33,737 bases of DNA from a virus, in the IMG/VR virus record IMGVR_UViG_3300049912_000046, positions 1-33,737 of that record; one strand, 5' to 3'. Below the pieces are notes generated by a model that saw nothing but the letters and a program-made list of their open reading frames with translations, was not told the DNA's origin and ran no database searches. Position numbers and translations under genes: made by a program. This document shows, piece by piece, positions 19,200 to 28,280 of the stretch (positions are counted from its first letter, which is position 1; every line of letters begins with the position of its first letter).

Positions 19200-21173
19200 A
19201 TGGCCGGTATAGTCCTTGAAATAACCGTCGACGACAAAGGTACCCCGGTAATCAAACGCCTGAGTGACGAGACCAAGAAAGCCTTTGACGAGATGAAGAA
19301 AGGCCCCGAGCAAGCCCGGGGTCCCCTCGCATCTCTTCAAGAAGGCTGGATCGGTCTCACCGCAAAGATCGCGGCTGCCACTGCCGTAATTTATACAGTC
19401 GGCAGAACAATGAATAGTTTTGTAAAAGAAGCCGCCGAAGCAGAACAAATAGAAAACCGCCTCAAATATACGGTTGAAGGAGTTGGTTATAGTTGGAAAA
19501 ATGCGAAAGTTGCGGTTGACGAATTTGCCAACTCCATCATGAAAACGACCCGCTTCTCTGACGAACAGGCCCGCCAGGCCCTGAATGATATGTTTCTGTA
19601 TACACAAGATTTTACGAAAGCCCAACAGGGCGCCACAATGGCGATGGATCTTGCCACCCGCAAAGGCATAGACCTTGCGTCTGCCACCCGTTTTATCGGT
19701 ATGGGTATGACTGGGAACATTGAGGTCCTCGGAAGGATGTTGCCCGAATTTAAACATCTCAACGATACGCTCGGCGAAAACGCTTCAATGTCTCAGAAGG
19801 CAGCATATTTCATATCGGAATTTCAAAAGAAATTCGGAGGCGCCGGTCAGGCAGATATAAACAGTTATTCGGGTAAGGTTGACCAAATGAAAAATGCCTG
19901 GACCGATTTAAAAAAAGTGATTGGTAACGACTTTCTTCCGGTCCTAAAAGAAACTTTTGATTGGCTGACAAAAATTTTTAAATCATGGAAAGGCGACGAA
20001 CTGGAAGGCCTAAAAAAGGACCTTAAGAATCTTGAGGATTGGCTTGCCTACGGCATTAAACAAGGAGCTTCGGGGAGATATATAGAAGATTACGTCAATC
20101 GAATTGAAAAATTAAAAGGGAAAATAGCCGATTTAACGGACACCGAAGAGAAGAGAAAAGCGCTCGCCGCCGAAACCAAAAAAGATATCTTCCCCGAAAG
20201 TGTACTTAGTAAAGAAAAAATTGAAGAAGATATCTTGGCATTTCATAAATTGGTTGCAGAAGCAGAGCGGCTCAGCGAATTGGGCAAAATGCCAGCATGG
20301 GAGGACTGGGCTACAACGATTCGTGGGCCGGTTCTTAGGGATATAACTCAACTCGATTTGGAATTTGCCAAAGTGGTTGCTGAAGCCGAGAGATTAAGCG
20401 AGACAGGTAAAATGCCATCCTGGGAGGATTGGGCTGCAACGATTCGTTCGCCGGTTCTTAGAGATATCACTCAATTAGATTTAGAATTCGCAAAAATTGT
20501 GGCCGATGCCGAAAGACTCAGTGACCTTGGTAAAATGCCAGCCTGGGAGGACTGGGCAGGTGGAGTTTATAAAGTAATAAAACCCCTACAATTGGGAGAA
20601 ACTCTCGCCCAAAACATGGCCTCTGCTTGGAATTTTAACATAAAAAACATCATCTCGGAATCGGAAAATATGGCCGATGCTGTCAAAAATGTATTCGTCG
20701 GTATAGGCGATGCCTTCCTCAGTGCGGTCTCCAGAATGATATCTAATTGGCTAATGTTTGGCAACATCACTGGCACTCCTACCGCAGGAGCAGGGATCGC
20801 CGGTTGGTTGGGCAGTTTATTTGGAGGGGGGACAAGCGCGACAGCGGGAGGATGGGGGTCCTATTATGGAGAAGGCGGTATCATTCGGGGTTGGAAGCCT
20901 GTACATACATTTCAAGAAGGCGGTACAATCACAAGGCCGACTCTCGGCCTGATCGGTGAAGGCGGCCCCGAGGCAGTCGTCCCGCTGAAAGGCGGCAAAA
21001 TCCCCATAGAAGGATCGAGGGGTACGAACATATACAATTTTCACTATTTAGGTGTCAATGATGTCGATCCCCTAAGTTTCATCGAGCTCTGCAAGCGCAA
21101 TCCGCAAGGGTTTTTTGATGCAATGATATCCGATGTCAGAAGAGGCGGAGTGATGAGGAAAATAATGAGATAA
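19200..21173 (+). CDS. Tape measure protein
   Basis: 657 residues. N-terminal MAGIVLEITVDDKGTPVIKR then ETKKAFDEMK is the conserved start of tape measures. A helical region follows with a hydrophobic stretch (LTAKIAAATAVIYTVGRTMN), a central region with PEFKHLNDTLGENASMSQKA, and a hydrophobic Gly-rich end (GIAGWLGSLFGGG) ending in EGGPEAVVPLKGGK, the usual tape measure C-terminus. It sets tail length and is threaded down the tube. At residues about 348-453 a 41-residue unit is repeated 2.6 times. The length predicts a tail of roughly 100 nm by the usual 1.5 Å per residue rule (inference). No lytic enzyme domain is visible. Confidence 0.9.
   Translation: MAGIVLEITVDDKGTPVIKRLSDETKKAFDEMKKGPEQARGPLASLQEGWIGLTAKIAAATAVIYTVGRTMNSFVKEAAEAEQIENRLKYTVEGVGYSWKNAKVAVDEFANSIMKTTRFSDEQARQALNDMFLYTQDFTKAQQGATMAMDLATRKGIDLASATRFIGMGMTGNIEVLGRMLPEFKHLNDTLGENASMSQKAAYFISEFQKKFGGAGQADINSYSGKVDQMKNAWTDLKKVIGNDFLPVLKETFDWLTKIFKSWKGDELEGLKKDLKNLEDWLAYGIKQGASGRYIEDYVNRIEKLKGKIADLTDTEEKRKALAAETKKDIFPESVLSKEKIEEDILAFHKLVAEAERLSELGKMPAWEDWATTIRGPVLRDITQLDLEFAKVVAEAERLSETGKMPSWEDWAATIRSPVLRDITQLDLEFAKIVADAERLSDLGKMPAWEDWAGGVYKVIKPLQLGETLAQNMASAWNFNIKNIISESENMADAVKNVFVGIGDAFLSAVSRMISNWLMFGNITGTPTAGAGIAGWLGSLFGGGTSATAGGWGSYYGEGGIIRGWKPVHTFQEGGTITRPTLGLIGEGGPEAVVPLKGGKIPIEGSRGTNIYNFHYLGVNDVDPLSFIELCKRNPQGFFDAMISDVRRGGVMRKIMR
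20241..20558. repeat. 123-bp tandem repeat in the tape measure gene (2.6 copies)
   Basis: Copies begin at 20241, 20364 and 20487 (partial). Each encodes 41 residues containing AERLSELGKMPAWEDWA and PVLRDITQLDLE. The copies differ at silent and conservative sites, so the array is not brand new. Changing copy number would change tail length in fixed steps. Confidence 0.92.
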
Positions 21174-21176
21174 ACA

Positions 21177-22181
21177 ATGGAAACTTATCCGAGTAGCCCA
21201 GTACCATCTTATAACTACAATCCGTCAGAGGAATTCAAAACCCTCATCAGCGACTTCGATTCCGGAGTGGAACAGGCGAGACAGCTCTGGAGATTTTCCA
21301 GACGAAGTTTCGCCCTTTCATACAATAATATGTTGATCACCGAGTTCGATACCATCCATGCATTTTTCAAGCAGATGTTCGGTTCTGCCGAGACCTTCTG
21401 GTATTTTGATTTCAAAAAAAATAAATGGACCGATGAATTTGTCGCCAGGGGGATAGCCAATCTAATCCATGCCATTGCCGAAGATGGAGGTGTCCAAACG
21501 GATGAAACAGTGGCGGCGAATAGCGTTGCCGCCAATGACATGAATCTGCTGCCTGCAAGCCCCCAGAAAAATGATGCCTATTATTTTGGCGGGTCGATCA
21601 AGTTCGAAACGGTTAGACTCAATGTCGGGACCGCAGGAGTCGGAACATGGACATTAACATATGAATATTGGAACGGATCGGCATGGGTTGCACTTTCGTA
21701 TGTTGCGGATGGCACCAATGGATTCAAGACCGCGGGCATAAATGATATCAACTTCCTGAGACCTTCGGATTGGCAAAAGAAATTACTGCTGACCCGGAAT
21801 GTTTACTGGATCAGGGCCCGGGTCTCTTCGTTTACTTCCAAAACCACCCAGCCGCTGGGGACAAAGGCATGGCATTACCAGAGGGTCTTCGATCTGCCAT
21901 CGAAAGACACATCCGAAGCGACTTTAAAAATATACCTCAATGGAATAGAGAAGACAGTAAATACGGACTGGTTCTTTATACCCGGAACCGGCGAAGGAGG
22001 GGCGGATCAGGTAGGGATGATCAATGCCCTTGTATCCGGCGATCTCCTTACAACGGATTTCGATGGAAATCTAAGGATCAGGGGAAGATTTAAGGAGGAT
22101 TCACTGTCGTGGGACATTTTCGCTCCGGACCTCTGCAACTTTTCAACAAAAATATATGAAAGGAGAAGTTTCGAGACATGA
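21177..22181 (+). CDS. Distal tail protein (DUF2460-like) with inserted beta domain
   Basis: 334 residues. The ends match DUF2460-type tail proteins: YNPSEEFKTLISDFDSGVEQ, then RRSFALSYNNMLITEFDTIH and FWYFDFKK at the start, and VQM-like LRIRGRFKEDSLSWDIF then IYERRSFET at the end. Between them, residues about 120-230 form an extra beta sandwich with YYFGGSIKFETVRLNVGTAG, WTLTYEYWNGSAWVALSYV and VYWIRARVSSF, a module common in phage tail proteins that contact surfaces or sugars. It sits at the start of the tail-tip genes, as in GTA-like tails. The stop overlaps the next start by ATGA. Confidence 0.78.
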   Translation: METYPSSPVPSYNYNPSEEFKTLISDFDSGVEQARQLWRFSRRSFALSYNNMLITEFDTIHAFFKQMFGSAETFWYFDFKKNKWTDEFVARGIANLIHAIAEDGGVQTDETVAANSVAANDMNLLPASPQKNDAYYFGGSIKFETVRLNVGTAGVGTWTLTYEYWNGSAWVALSYVADGTNGFKTAGINDINFLRPSDWQKKLLLTRNVYWIRARVSSFTSKTTQPLGTKAWHYQRVFDLPSKDTSEATLKIYLNGIEKTVNTDWFFIPGTGEGGADQVGMINALVSGDLLTTDFDGNLRIRGRFKEDSLSWDIFAPDLCNFSTKIYERRSFET

Positions 22182-22837
22182 GATTCTTTCCCCTCGGAAT
22201 TATCGAAGAATTTTTGAAAGAAATTTTCTTCATGGCACACCTGGTCACTTTCTCCTTCGCCGAAATTCAGAGATGGACGGACTGCGACCAACCCATCTTT
22301 TATTCCGAAGATTGGTATGTAAGAAAAGGATTCACGTTTCGGCCTCCGGTTATGAACATCGATCTCCAGGCTGAGGGCGTTACGATGGAAATCGACAACG
22401 TCGATAAATCCTTCTCCGATCTGATTCTCACCGAGGACGTGCGGGAGAAGGAATGCAGGATAGAAAGAGTTTGCCTGGACAAAAATCTTTGTGTCATTGA
22501 GACGCCAATTATCATCTTCCCGGGATACGTCGACAGGATTTTGAAGGCCGACCGGAAACGGGCCGTCATAGAGATTTCCGACGAATTGATCCGGTGGCAG
22601 ATCCTGACGCCGAGAAGAACCCATTCCCCGACTTGCGAGTGGGGTTTCAAAAGTGATGAATGCGGATATCCAGTAGCAGGGCCCGCAACGGTTTGCGGCG
22701 ATGGCCTATATAATGAGAAGACTGCCGAGGCGTGCGCCTATCTGGGGAACAGGATCCATTTCGGGGGGTTCTATTATATTTCCACTCTCGCCCAGAAGGA
22801 GATATGGTGGGGAACGAAGCCAAAACTCTGGGGATAA
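22178..22837 (+). CDS. Minor tail protein, lambda gpL-like, with four-cysteine site
   Basis: 219 residues. Beta-rich N-terminal two thirds (FSFAEIQRWTDCDQPIFYS, GVTMEIDNVDKSFSDLIL) as in gpL/DUF2163 proteins, then CEWGFKSDECGYP, C173 and EACAYLGNRIHFGGF. Cysteines at about 153, 162, 173 and 186, followed by the FGGF end, match the layout of lambda gpL, in which four cysteines bind a [4Fe-4S] cluster. The first spacing (9) is exactly that of lambda; the later ones are shorter. It joins the distal tail to the tip. It overlaps the next gene by 34 bp. Cluster binding is inferred from the pattern. Confidence 0.82.
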   Translation: MRFFPLGIIEEFLKEIFFMAHLVTFSFAEIQRWTDCDQPIFYSEDWYVRKGFTFRPPVMNIDLQAEGVTMEIDNVDKSFSDLILTEDVREKECRIERVCLDKNLCVIETPIIIFPGYVDRILKADRKRAVIEISDELIRWQILTPRRTHSPTCEWGFKSDECGYPVAGPATVCGDGLYNEKTAEACAYLGNRIHFGGFYYISTLAQKEIWWGTKPKLWG

Positions 22838-23271
22838 AGAAACGGCAGAGACTTTCCCAGGCCGTCGTGCGATTCCTCGATGCCCCCTTCGCATTGGGGG
22901 ACATGAGCAAAGGATGGGATTGTCTCAATTCGCTTGCGGAATTTTATGATTCGATGGGGGCCGAATTTCCACGCAAATTCGGCGACTGGGATGAGAGCAA
23001 TTATGTTTTGAGATGGAACGAGAATGAGAAAAAGTCGAGAGAAGTATTCAGGCAATTCCTTAGAAGCCTCGGAAAATCTGTTGACTGGAATTATGCTGTC
23101 GCAGGGGACCTCCTGCTTTTTGAAAGAATGGACATACCGATTTTTCCGGGGATATATATGGGGAACGGGAACGTCCTTATAAATTGGGGCGTGAAAAAAG
23201 GAATGAAGGTGGCCCCCCTAACCGAGCTTTTGAAATTGAAATTTTTTATCGAGGCGCGGAGGTTGTTGTGA
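22804..23271 (+). CDS. NlpC/P60-like tail-assembly protein (active-site His not conserved)
   Basis: 155 residues from ATG 22804, preceded by AAGGAGAT, rather than the upstream in-frame ATG at 22732. It has the NlpC/P60 cysteine element LGDMSKGWDCLNSLAEFY (C40) and VAGDLLLFE, the usual strand before the His motif. Where active enzymes have H-V-G-I-Y this protein has FPGIYMGNG, so the catalytic His seems lost. Lambda gpK and GTA homologues cut peptide stems while the tail crosses the cell wall. This one may be structural only, or use another residue. It lies between gpL-like and tip genes, the expected place. Confidence 0.72.
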   Translation: MVGNEAKTLGIKKRQRLSQAVVRFLDAPFALGDMSKGWDCLNSLAEFYDSMGAEFPRKFGDWDESNYVLRWNENEKKSREVFRQFLRSLGKSVDWNYAVAGDLLLFERMDIPIFPGIYMGNGNVLINWGVKKGMKVAPLTELLKLKFFIEARRLL

Positions 23272-23284
23272 TGCGGAGATTATT

Positions 23285-25195
23285 GTGAAGTTGAGATTCT
23301 GGAAAAGAAAACCCAAATATGAAGTCAGGCTCCCGATCGGAAGGCGACGGGATATTGTCCTTCATGAGCCGATATCGGGAATAATTTCGGGAATCTCGGC
23401 TTGGCTCTCGACATCGATTGGGGTGGCCGGAATCACGGTAGGCGGGATGATAAAGACCGTTCTTATCGTCGCTGCTATCGGGTCCTCCATCTGGTCAGCC
23501 ATTAAGAAACCATCCTCCCAAAACAGTATCGAAAATAACGGAATGCTAATAAACACAAAGTCGTCATCCGAACCCGTCAAGATTATCTATGGCCAGGTCA
23601 AGGTCGGGGGAAACTGGGATTTTTACGAGCCCACGAGGGAAAACAATGAGTATTTTAATGTCGTCATAGACTGGGGCGAGGGAGAGATCGAGGGGACCGG
23701 GTTAGGGGTCGATTTCAATCCTCTATTTTCGGGCTCTGGTAGGAACGACCTTCAGCCGGGGGGAGAATTCTCAAATACCAGTTGCACCTGCAATAATACT
23801 TGCTATGAATACCAGCCCTGCAGCTGCAATCAAACCTTATATTTATATGAAGGAAAAGGCTCGTGCGCCTGCTATTTCGAATGTTACAACTATCAGGGTT
23901 GCAGCTGCGATCAGGCGTGTTACGTTAACGGGGAATTTCAATTCAAAGTACAAATCGATGGGACCGGAACGCCGGACACATTCAAATGGTCAGACGATGG
24001 AGGGTCGACCTGGAAAGCGACCGGCGTGCCGATAACAGGCGAGGATCAAAGTTTGGAATATAATATAATCGTGACATTCGGTGCGACGACAGGACACACG
24101 CTCAATGACTTCTGGTTATTTTGGGCGGGGGAAGGTGTCTGGATCGGAGATCGCCTTCTCTACTACTATACTCATTATGGGGGACTCAATCTCGCTTCTC
24201 ATGAATTGATGAAAGGGACGTCTGATCAGGATGTGCTTGCCTCCCTTCAGGCCGAGTGGCCGGCCTGGAATGAGGCAATGCAGCACACGGCCTATTCTTA
24301 TTTCAGGCTGATTTATAATCAGGACGCCTTCAATTCCGTGCCCGAGTTCACAATAATCTTGAAGGGAAGAAAATTATATGACCCGAGAAACGGGGCGACG
24401 GTTTGGAGCAGGAATCCCGCCCTTGTCTGGCGGGACTTTCTCACAAGCATAAGATATGGGTTAGGATTCGACCCCTCCAAAATAGATGATCAGAGCGTCA
24501 AGGATGCAGCGAACTGGTTCGACCAGGAGGATTATCATTTCGATGGGGTCGTGATGGATCGCCAGTCTTTTCTTGATAACATGGAAGAGGTTCTTGCCAA
24601 CATGCGCGCCTTCGTCATCCGGACCGGGGGCATCTACAAGCTTAAAATATTTACGGACGATGCCCCAGTAATGATACTCTCAGCCGATGACGTGGAAGGT
24701 GCGGCCGAATCATTCTACCTTAGCCAGGCGGGAATTCCGGAGACCCCTTACAAAGTGAAGGGAATTTTTGCCGACAAAGAACATAATTATACGACAAATT
24801 ATGCCTATAGCGAAAATACGCAAATGATATCTATCACCGGAGACACCAAGCAGATTGAGATTCCCCTCATAGGAACCACAAGTATGGAACAGGCGTTGAA
24901 ACTCGTGGAATACTTCAGGAAGAGAGCTGCGGTCAATATGGAATTCCATATCCTCTGCCATCCTCGATTCATTGCGGCCGAAGTCGGAGATATGATCCTT
25001 CTGAACCACGAATTTCTTAACATGTTCCCGGAGATCATCACATCCTCCGATCGGGATTCGGTTATAACAGAGAATGGGGATATTCTTGTCTCCTCGCTTA
25101 ATATGAAGAAGGTGCGCGTCAAAGATATCGGGTTGCCCCAGGAGGGGATGGTTCCAATCACCTTCATGGATGAGCAAACGGCCATCTATTCTTGA
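23285..25195 (+). CDS. Tail tip attachment protein (lambda gpJ-like) with 11-cysteine insert
   Basis: 636 residues, GTG start with GGAG upstream; the preceding 14 bp duplicate the end of the previous gene. The N-terminus has a hydrophobic stretch (GIISGISAWLSTSIGVAGI, TVLIVAAIGSSIW) as in gpI/gpJ-type proteins. Residues about 94-130 read SEPVKIIYGQVKVGGNWDFY, a gpJ hallmark, and later parts include FNSVPEFTIILKGRKLYDP and WRDFLTSIRYGLG, both typical of gpJ/DUF1983-type tips. Residues 167-212 form an unusual insert with 11 cysteines in two units (CTCNNTCYEYQPCSCNQ and CACYFECYNYQGCSCDQ). The tip contacts the host receptor. The insert is either metal-bound, cross-linked or chemically modified. 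Confidence 0.87.
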   Translation: MKLRFWKRKPKYEVRLPIGRRRDIVLHEPISGIISGISAWLSTSIGVAGITVGGMIKTVLIVAAIGSSIWSAIKKPSSQNSIENNGMLINTKSSSEPVKIIYGQVKVGGNWDFYEPTRENNEYFNVVIDWGEGEIEGTGLGVDFNPLFSGSGRNDLQPGGEFSNTSCTCNNTCYEYQPCSCNQTLYLYEGKGSCACYFECYNYQGCSCDQACYVNGEFQFKVQIDGTGTPDTFKWSDDGGSTWKATGVPITGEDQSLEYNIIVTFGATTGHTLNDFWLFWAGEGVWIGDRLLYYYTHYGGLNLASHELMKGTSDQDVLASLQAEWPAWNEAMQHTAYSYFRLIYNQDAFNSVPEFTIILKGRKLYDPRNGATVWSRNPALVWRDFLTSIRYGLGFDPSKIDDQSVKDAANWFDQEDYHFDGVVMDRQSFLDNMEEVLANMRAFVIRTGGIYKLKIFTDDAPVMILSADDVEGAAESFYLSQAGIPETPYKVKGIFADKEHNYTTNYAYSENTQMISITGDTKQIEIPLIGTTSMEQALKLVEYFRKRAAVNMEFHILCHPRFIAAEVGDMILLNHEFLNMFPEIITSSDRDSVITENGDILVSSLNMKKVRVKDIGLPQEGMVPITFMDEQTAIYS

Positions 25196-25202
25196 GCAAA
25201 AA

Positions 25203-28200
25203 ATGGGAAAAATAACCATCCACGAACTTCCGGAAGAATTAGAGCCCACCTTGAGCGATCTCCTGGTGTTGGATGCCGAGAGAGATGATTATTGGTATAC
25301 GAAGAAAGTCACTCTTGAAAACTTCATGGATTTCTTAGGTTCTTCCTACTTTGAACCTGCCATTTCTCAAGGGACACCTGATCAATACTGGAGAGGAGAT
25401 AAGAGCTGGCGGACTTTGAAGCAGTCGGTAGTAGACGATTTAATGGAAACAGACAGTCCGGCATTCGTCTCAATCCGGCTTTCCGCCTTGACTGACGGCT
25501 ATTTCCCTTATCACGCCAGCGATGTTGCCGGATTGGTGAATAGCCCGCTTTATACGGATGGGACTAACATCGGTATTGGTATGACTCCATCGGCCAAATT
25601 GGATGTCGATGGATTCATTCGTTCTCTTGGTTACCCAAGGGTGCCAACCAGCGGAGCAGGATTGGAGGTTTCATATAATCCAACTGCATCCCGTGGATAT
25701 TTAACAGCGGCCGATAGGACAAATTCTCTTTACAAAGAACTAAGCATTAACGGTCTTATACTCACATTGAATTCATATAGCGGAGGCAACGTCCTCGTCG
25801 GGACGAATACCGATTTAGGATATAAACTCAATGTCAATGGAACAGGATATTTTGCAACCTCATTGGCTACCCCAACGATAAAGTTATCAACCGGCGCAGC
25901 TGCAAATTTTTTCTGGATGTCCACCGGCATAGATGGATCGGGCGCCTGGACAGCGATTGCAGCCTCACAGGTTTATAAAGGGATCTGGCTTGCTTCTACC
26001 AATACCCCAACCCTGGCAGACGGAACGGGAACGGTCGGGTGGTATTATCGTGCGGTAGATGCTGGAACAGTTGATTTTGGACACGGGGGCATAGCCTTCG
26101 TAGCTGGGGATGATTGCTATTATAGCGGCACTCTTTGGCAGAAAATACCTGGAATTGGCTACACCCTACAGACCGCAACCGCCTCGGTGTTAGGAGGTAT
26201 AAAAGTAGGTGGAAGCCTCCAGATTGACGCCGGGACCGGGATTTTGAACATAAATAATGCCGATATGGGAGATATAACCGTATCCGGAACAGGTTCGGAT
26301 ATTGGAAAAATTTGGACGATTGACAATAACGTCGTTACTTTTGCTAAATTTCAACAGATTGCCACGGCATCACTTCTTGGCCGGGCTACAAGTGGAATCG
26401 GAAATGTTGAAAATCTTACTGATATTCCAACCGGGATCACCATTGGAAGTCAGTATATTTACAGGGTGGGTGGAACCGACGTATCGATAGCCGATGGCGG
26501 CACAGGGGCATCCTCTCTGGCCGCTGGCTATCTGCCTTATAGCAGTGGTGGAACTGCTTATGCTGCTTCTCCAATCTTTACGGATGGAACCAACCTCGGT
26601 ATCGGTGTCGTTCCCAAGGCTTGGGATTCATTAACTGGGATGGAGATTGGAGGATCAGGCTCGGGGATTTCTGGAAATCTTGGAGGATTCTATCTCGGTA
26701 CGGGATTCTATTACGCTACCGGCTGGAAATATGCGATTGCCGATATTGCGATTGGGAAATATCAGATATCTCTCGGCGCTCACACGTGGAGTATAGCCCC
26801 ACCCGGAATAGTAGGCAATGCAATTTCCTGGACCGACGCATTAACTTTAAATGCCAACGGCTACTTCGGCGTCAACACCATTACTCCCCGCCGCCGAGTA
26901 GATATCTTATATGCTTCTGCCCCCCAGCTTAGGCTTACCCAAACAGACAATTCCGTCTACACTGATTTTCAGACTGATTCCAGTGGAAATCTTATCCTTA
27001 CTCCTACCGGTGGAATAGTTAAGACAACCGGTATTCAGGTCAAAACCCCCTGGTGCGATGTCAGATTATTTGCAGGAGGTCACTTTAACGGAACGGAAAA
27101 TGATGCTCCAGCAATCGAGGCCGCAATAACGGCGGGCTACAAAAGATTGTTTTTGCCCAATCTTACGCTATGGATTCCGACGGCTAATTCCATCGCGGCA
27201 GATCTCGAAATCATCGGTGAGAGCTGGACAGGCGTCGTGATAAAGGCATCGAACCCGGCCACGGAATACATCTCTATCGGCGCCAGAACAATTCTCCACG
27301 CCGTCTCGATATTCGACAAATCGGGAGTAGACCAGGGACTATCCCCGAATGTGGCGAGGCCCGTTCGATGGTATGCCAATAACCGCGCAAGCAGCTATCC
27401 GGTTACCTCCTGGTTCAATCAAAATATGGTCATCGAAACTGGGGAAACCGGATACGACCGCCCCGCCTTCGGTGTGAACAATTATGGAATCGGCGATGCT
27501 TTTTGGGCAGGAGTGAAAGGGGATTATGGAATAGGGTATAGAGTGGATGTAGGACCTTCTCCCAATGAGGCTGTTCCAAATGCCATCGGCCATTATATTA
27601 TCAACTGGGGTCAAGGCCGTGGAATATTTGCAGTAGGAAAAGCAGGAAGCACTGGGGTTATAGCCCAGATCTCTGCTGAAGCCAATGTGCAAAGCCTTAA
27701 CCTTTACGATATTTCTTCAACTACGCAGAGCACTTTTCAATCGATTTCTTTTGGAAAAACTTCAGGAAACATTTTCAACATATATCATCAAAATTCCGCT
27801 ATGACCGGCCATGCCTTCATAATGAACATGGGCAATAACGGGGGCAGTTTTACAGGATATTTTTGGGATTTAAAAGTTGCAGGAGTTTCAAAATTCGTCA
27901 TAGAAGCAGATGGTCATCTTTACACCGCCTCATCTACTGTAGTGGCTAATTTAAATGCCGATCTCTGGGATGGATATCAGTTTGCAAGTTATTTAGATCA
28001 GGCAGTTAAACAAGCCTCCTCCCCGACCTTTGCCGGAGGCTTCCTGACCAATAATTTGCTCTTTAACAATAACATCGGTGTCAGGGGAAAAACCACCGGC
28101 GGAGTATCCATACAGCTTGCCGGCATGGGGAGCGATGATAAAGTTTATCTCGGTGCCGATGCCCCAACCGATATACTTATTGGCACCGGCGCCGGTTCTA

Positions 28201-28280
28201 CGAATCCGATATACATCAAGGTAGGAGGAGCCCAAAAAAACGTTCAAATAGACGCCAACGGGTTCCTAAAAGGAGCATAG
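25203..28280 (+). CDS. Tail fibre / receptor-binding protein
   Basis: 1025 residues from ATG 25203; ATG 25170 is also in frame and would overlap the tip gene. The start MGKITIHELPEELEPTLSD then KKVTLENFMDFLG is the usual capsid-side anchor of siphophage fibres. Repeated fibre modules follow: two TDGTN-GIG units (about 116-125 and 459-468), VSIADGGTGASSLAAGYLPY, and a parallel beta-helix domain at about 618 onwards (CDVRLFAGGHFNGTENDAPA then IEAAITAGYKRLFLPN), which often binds or cuts sugars. It ends with repeated trimer-like strands. No C-terminal chaperone or fibre-assembly protein was recognised. It binds the receptor, probably a surface polysaccharide. Confidence 0.87.
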   Translation: MGKITIHELPEELEPTLSDLLVLDAERDDYWYTKKVTLENFMDFLGSSYFEPAISQGTPDQYWRGDKSWRTLKQSVVDDLMETDSPAFVSIRLSALTDGYFPYHASDVAGLVNSPLYTDGTNIGIGMTPSAKLDVDGFIRSLGYPRVPTSGAGLEVSYNPTASRGYLTAADRTNSLYKELSINGLILTLNSYSGGNVLVGTNTDLGYKLNVNGTGYFATSLATPTIKLSTGAAANFFWMSTGIDGSGAWTAIAASQVYKGIWLASTNTPTLADGTGTVGWYYRAVDAGTVDFGHGGIAFVAGDDCYYSGTLWQKIPGIGYTLQTATASVLGGIKVGGSLQIDAGTGILNINNADMGDITVSGTGSDIGKIWTIDNNVVTFAKFQQIATASLLGRATSGIGNVENLTDIPTGITIGSQYIYRVGGTDVSIADGGTGASSLAAGYLPYSSGGTAYAASPIFTDGTNLGIGVVPKAWDSLTGMEIGGSGSGISGNLGGFYLGTGFYYATGWKYAIADIAIGKYQISLGAHTWSIAPPGIVGNAISWTDALTLNANGYFGVNTITPRRRVDILYASAPQLRLTQTDNSVYTDFQTDSSGNLILTPTGGIVKTTGIQVKTPWCDVRLFAGGHFNGTENDAPAIEAAITAGYKRLFLPNLTLWIPTANSIAADLEIIGESWTGVVIKASNPATEYISIGARTILHAVSIFDKSGVDQGLSPNVARPVRWYANNRASSYPVTSWFNQNMVIETGETGYDRPAFGVNNYGIGDAFWAGVKGDYGIGYRVDVGPSPNEAVPNAIGHYIINWGQGRGIFAVGKAGSTGVIAQISAEANVQSLNLYDISSTTQSTFQSISFGKTSGNIFNIYHQNSAMTGHAFIMNMGNNGGSFTGYFWDLKVAGVSKFVIEADGHLYTASSTVVANLNADLWDGYQFASYLDQAVKQASSPTFAGGFLTNNLLFNNNIGVRGKTTGGVSIQLAGMGSDDKVYLGADAPTDILIGTGAGSTNPIYIKVGGAQKNVQIDANGFLKGA

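Noticed and set aside
23271-23288. Tiny leader peptide ATG-CGG-AGA-TTA-TTG-TGA before the tip gene
   Set aside because: The stretch duplicates the end of the previous gene, and five codons give too little to support as a regulatory leader.
25203-28280. Diversity-generating retroelement acting on the fibre
   Set aside because: No reverse transcriptase, template repeat or C-lectin variable end was seen near the fibre gene.
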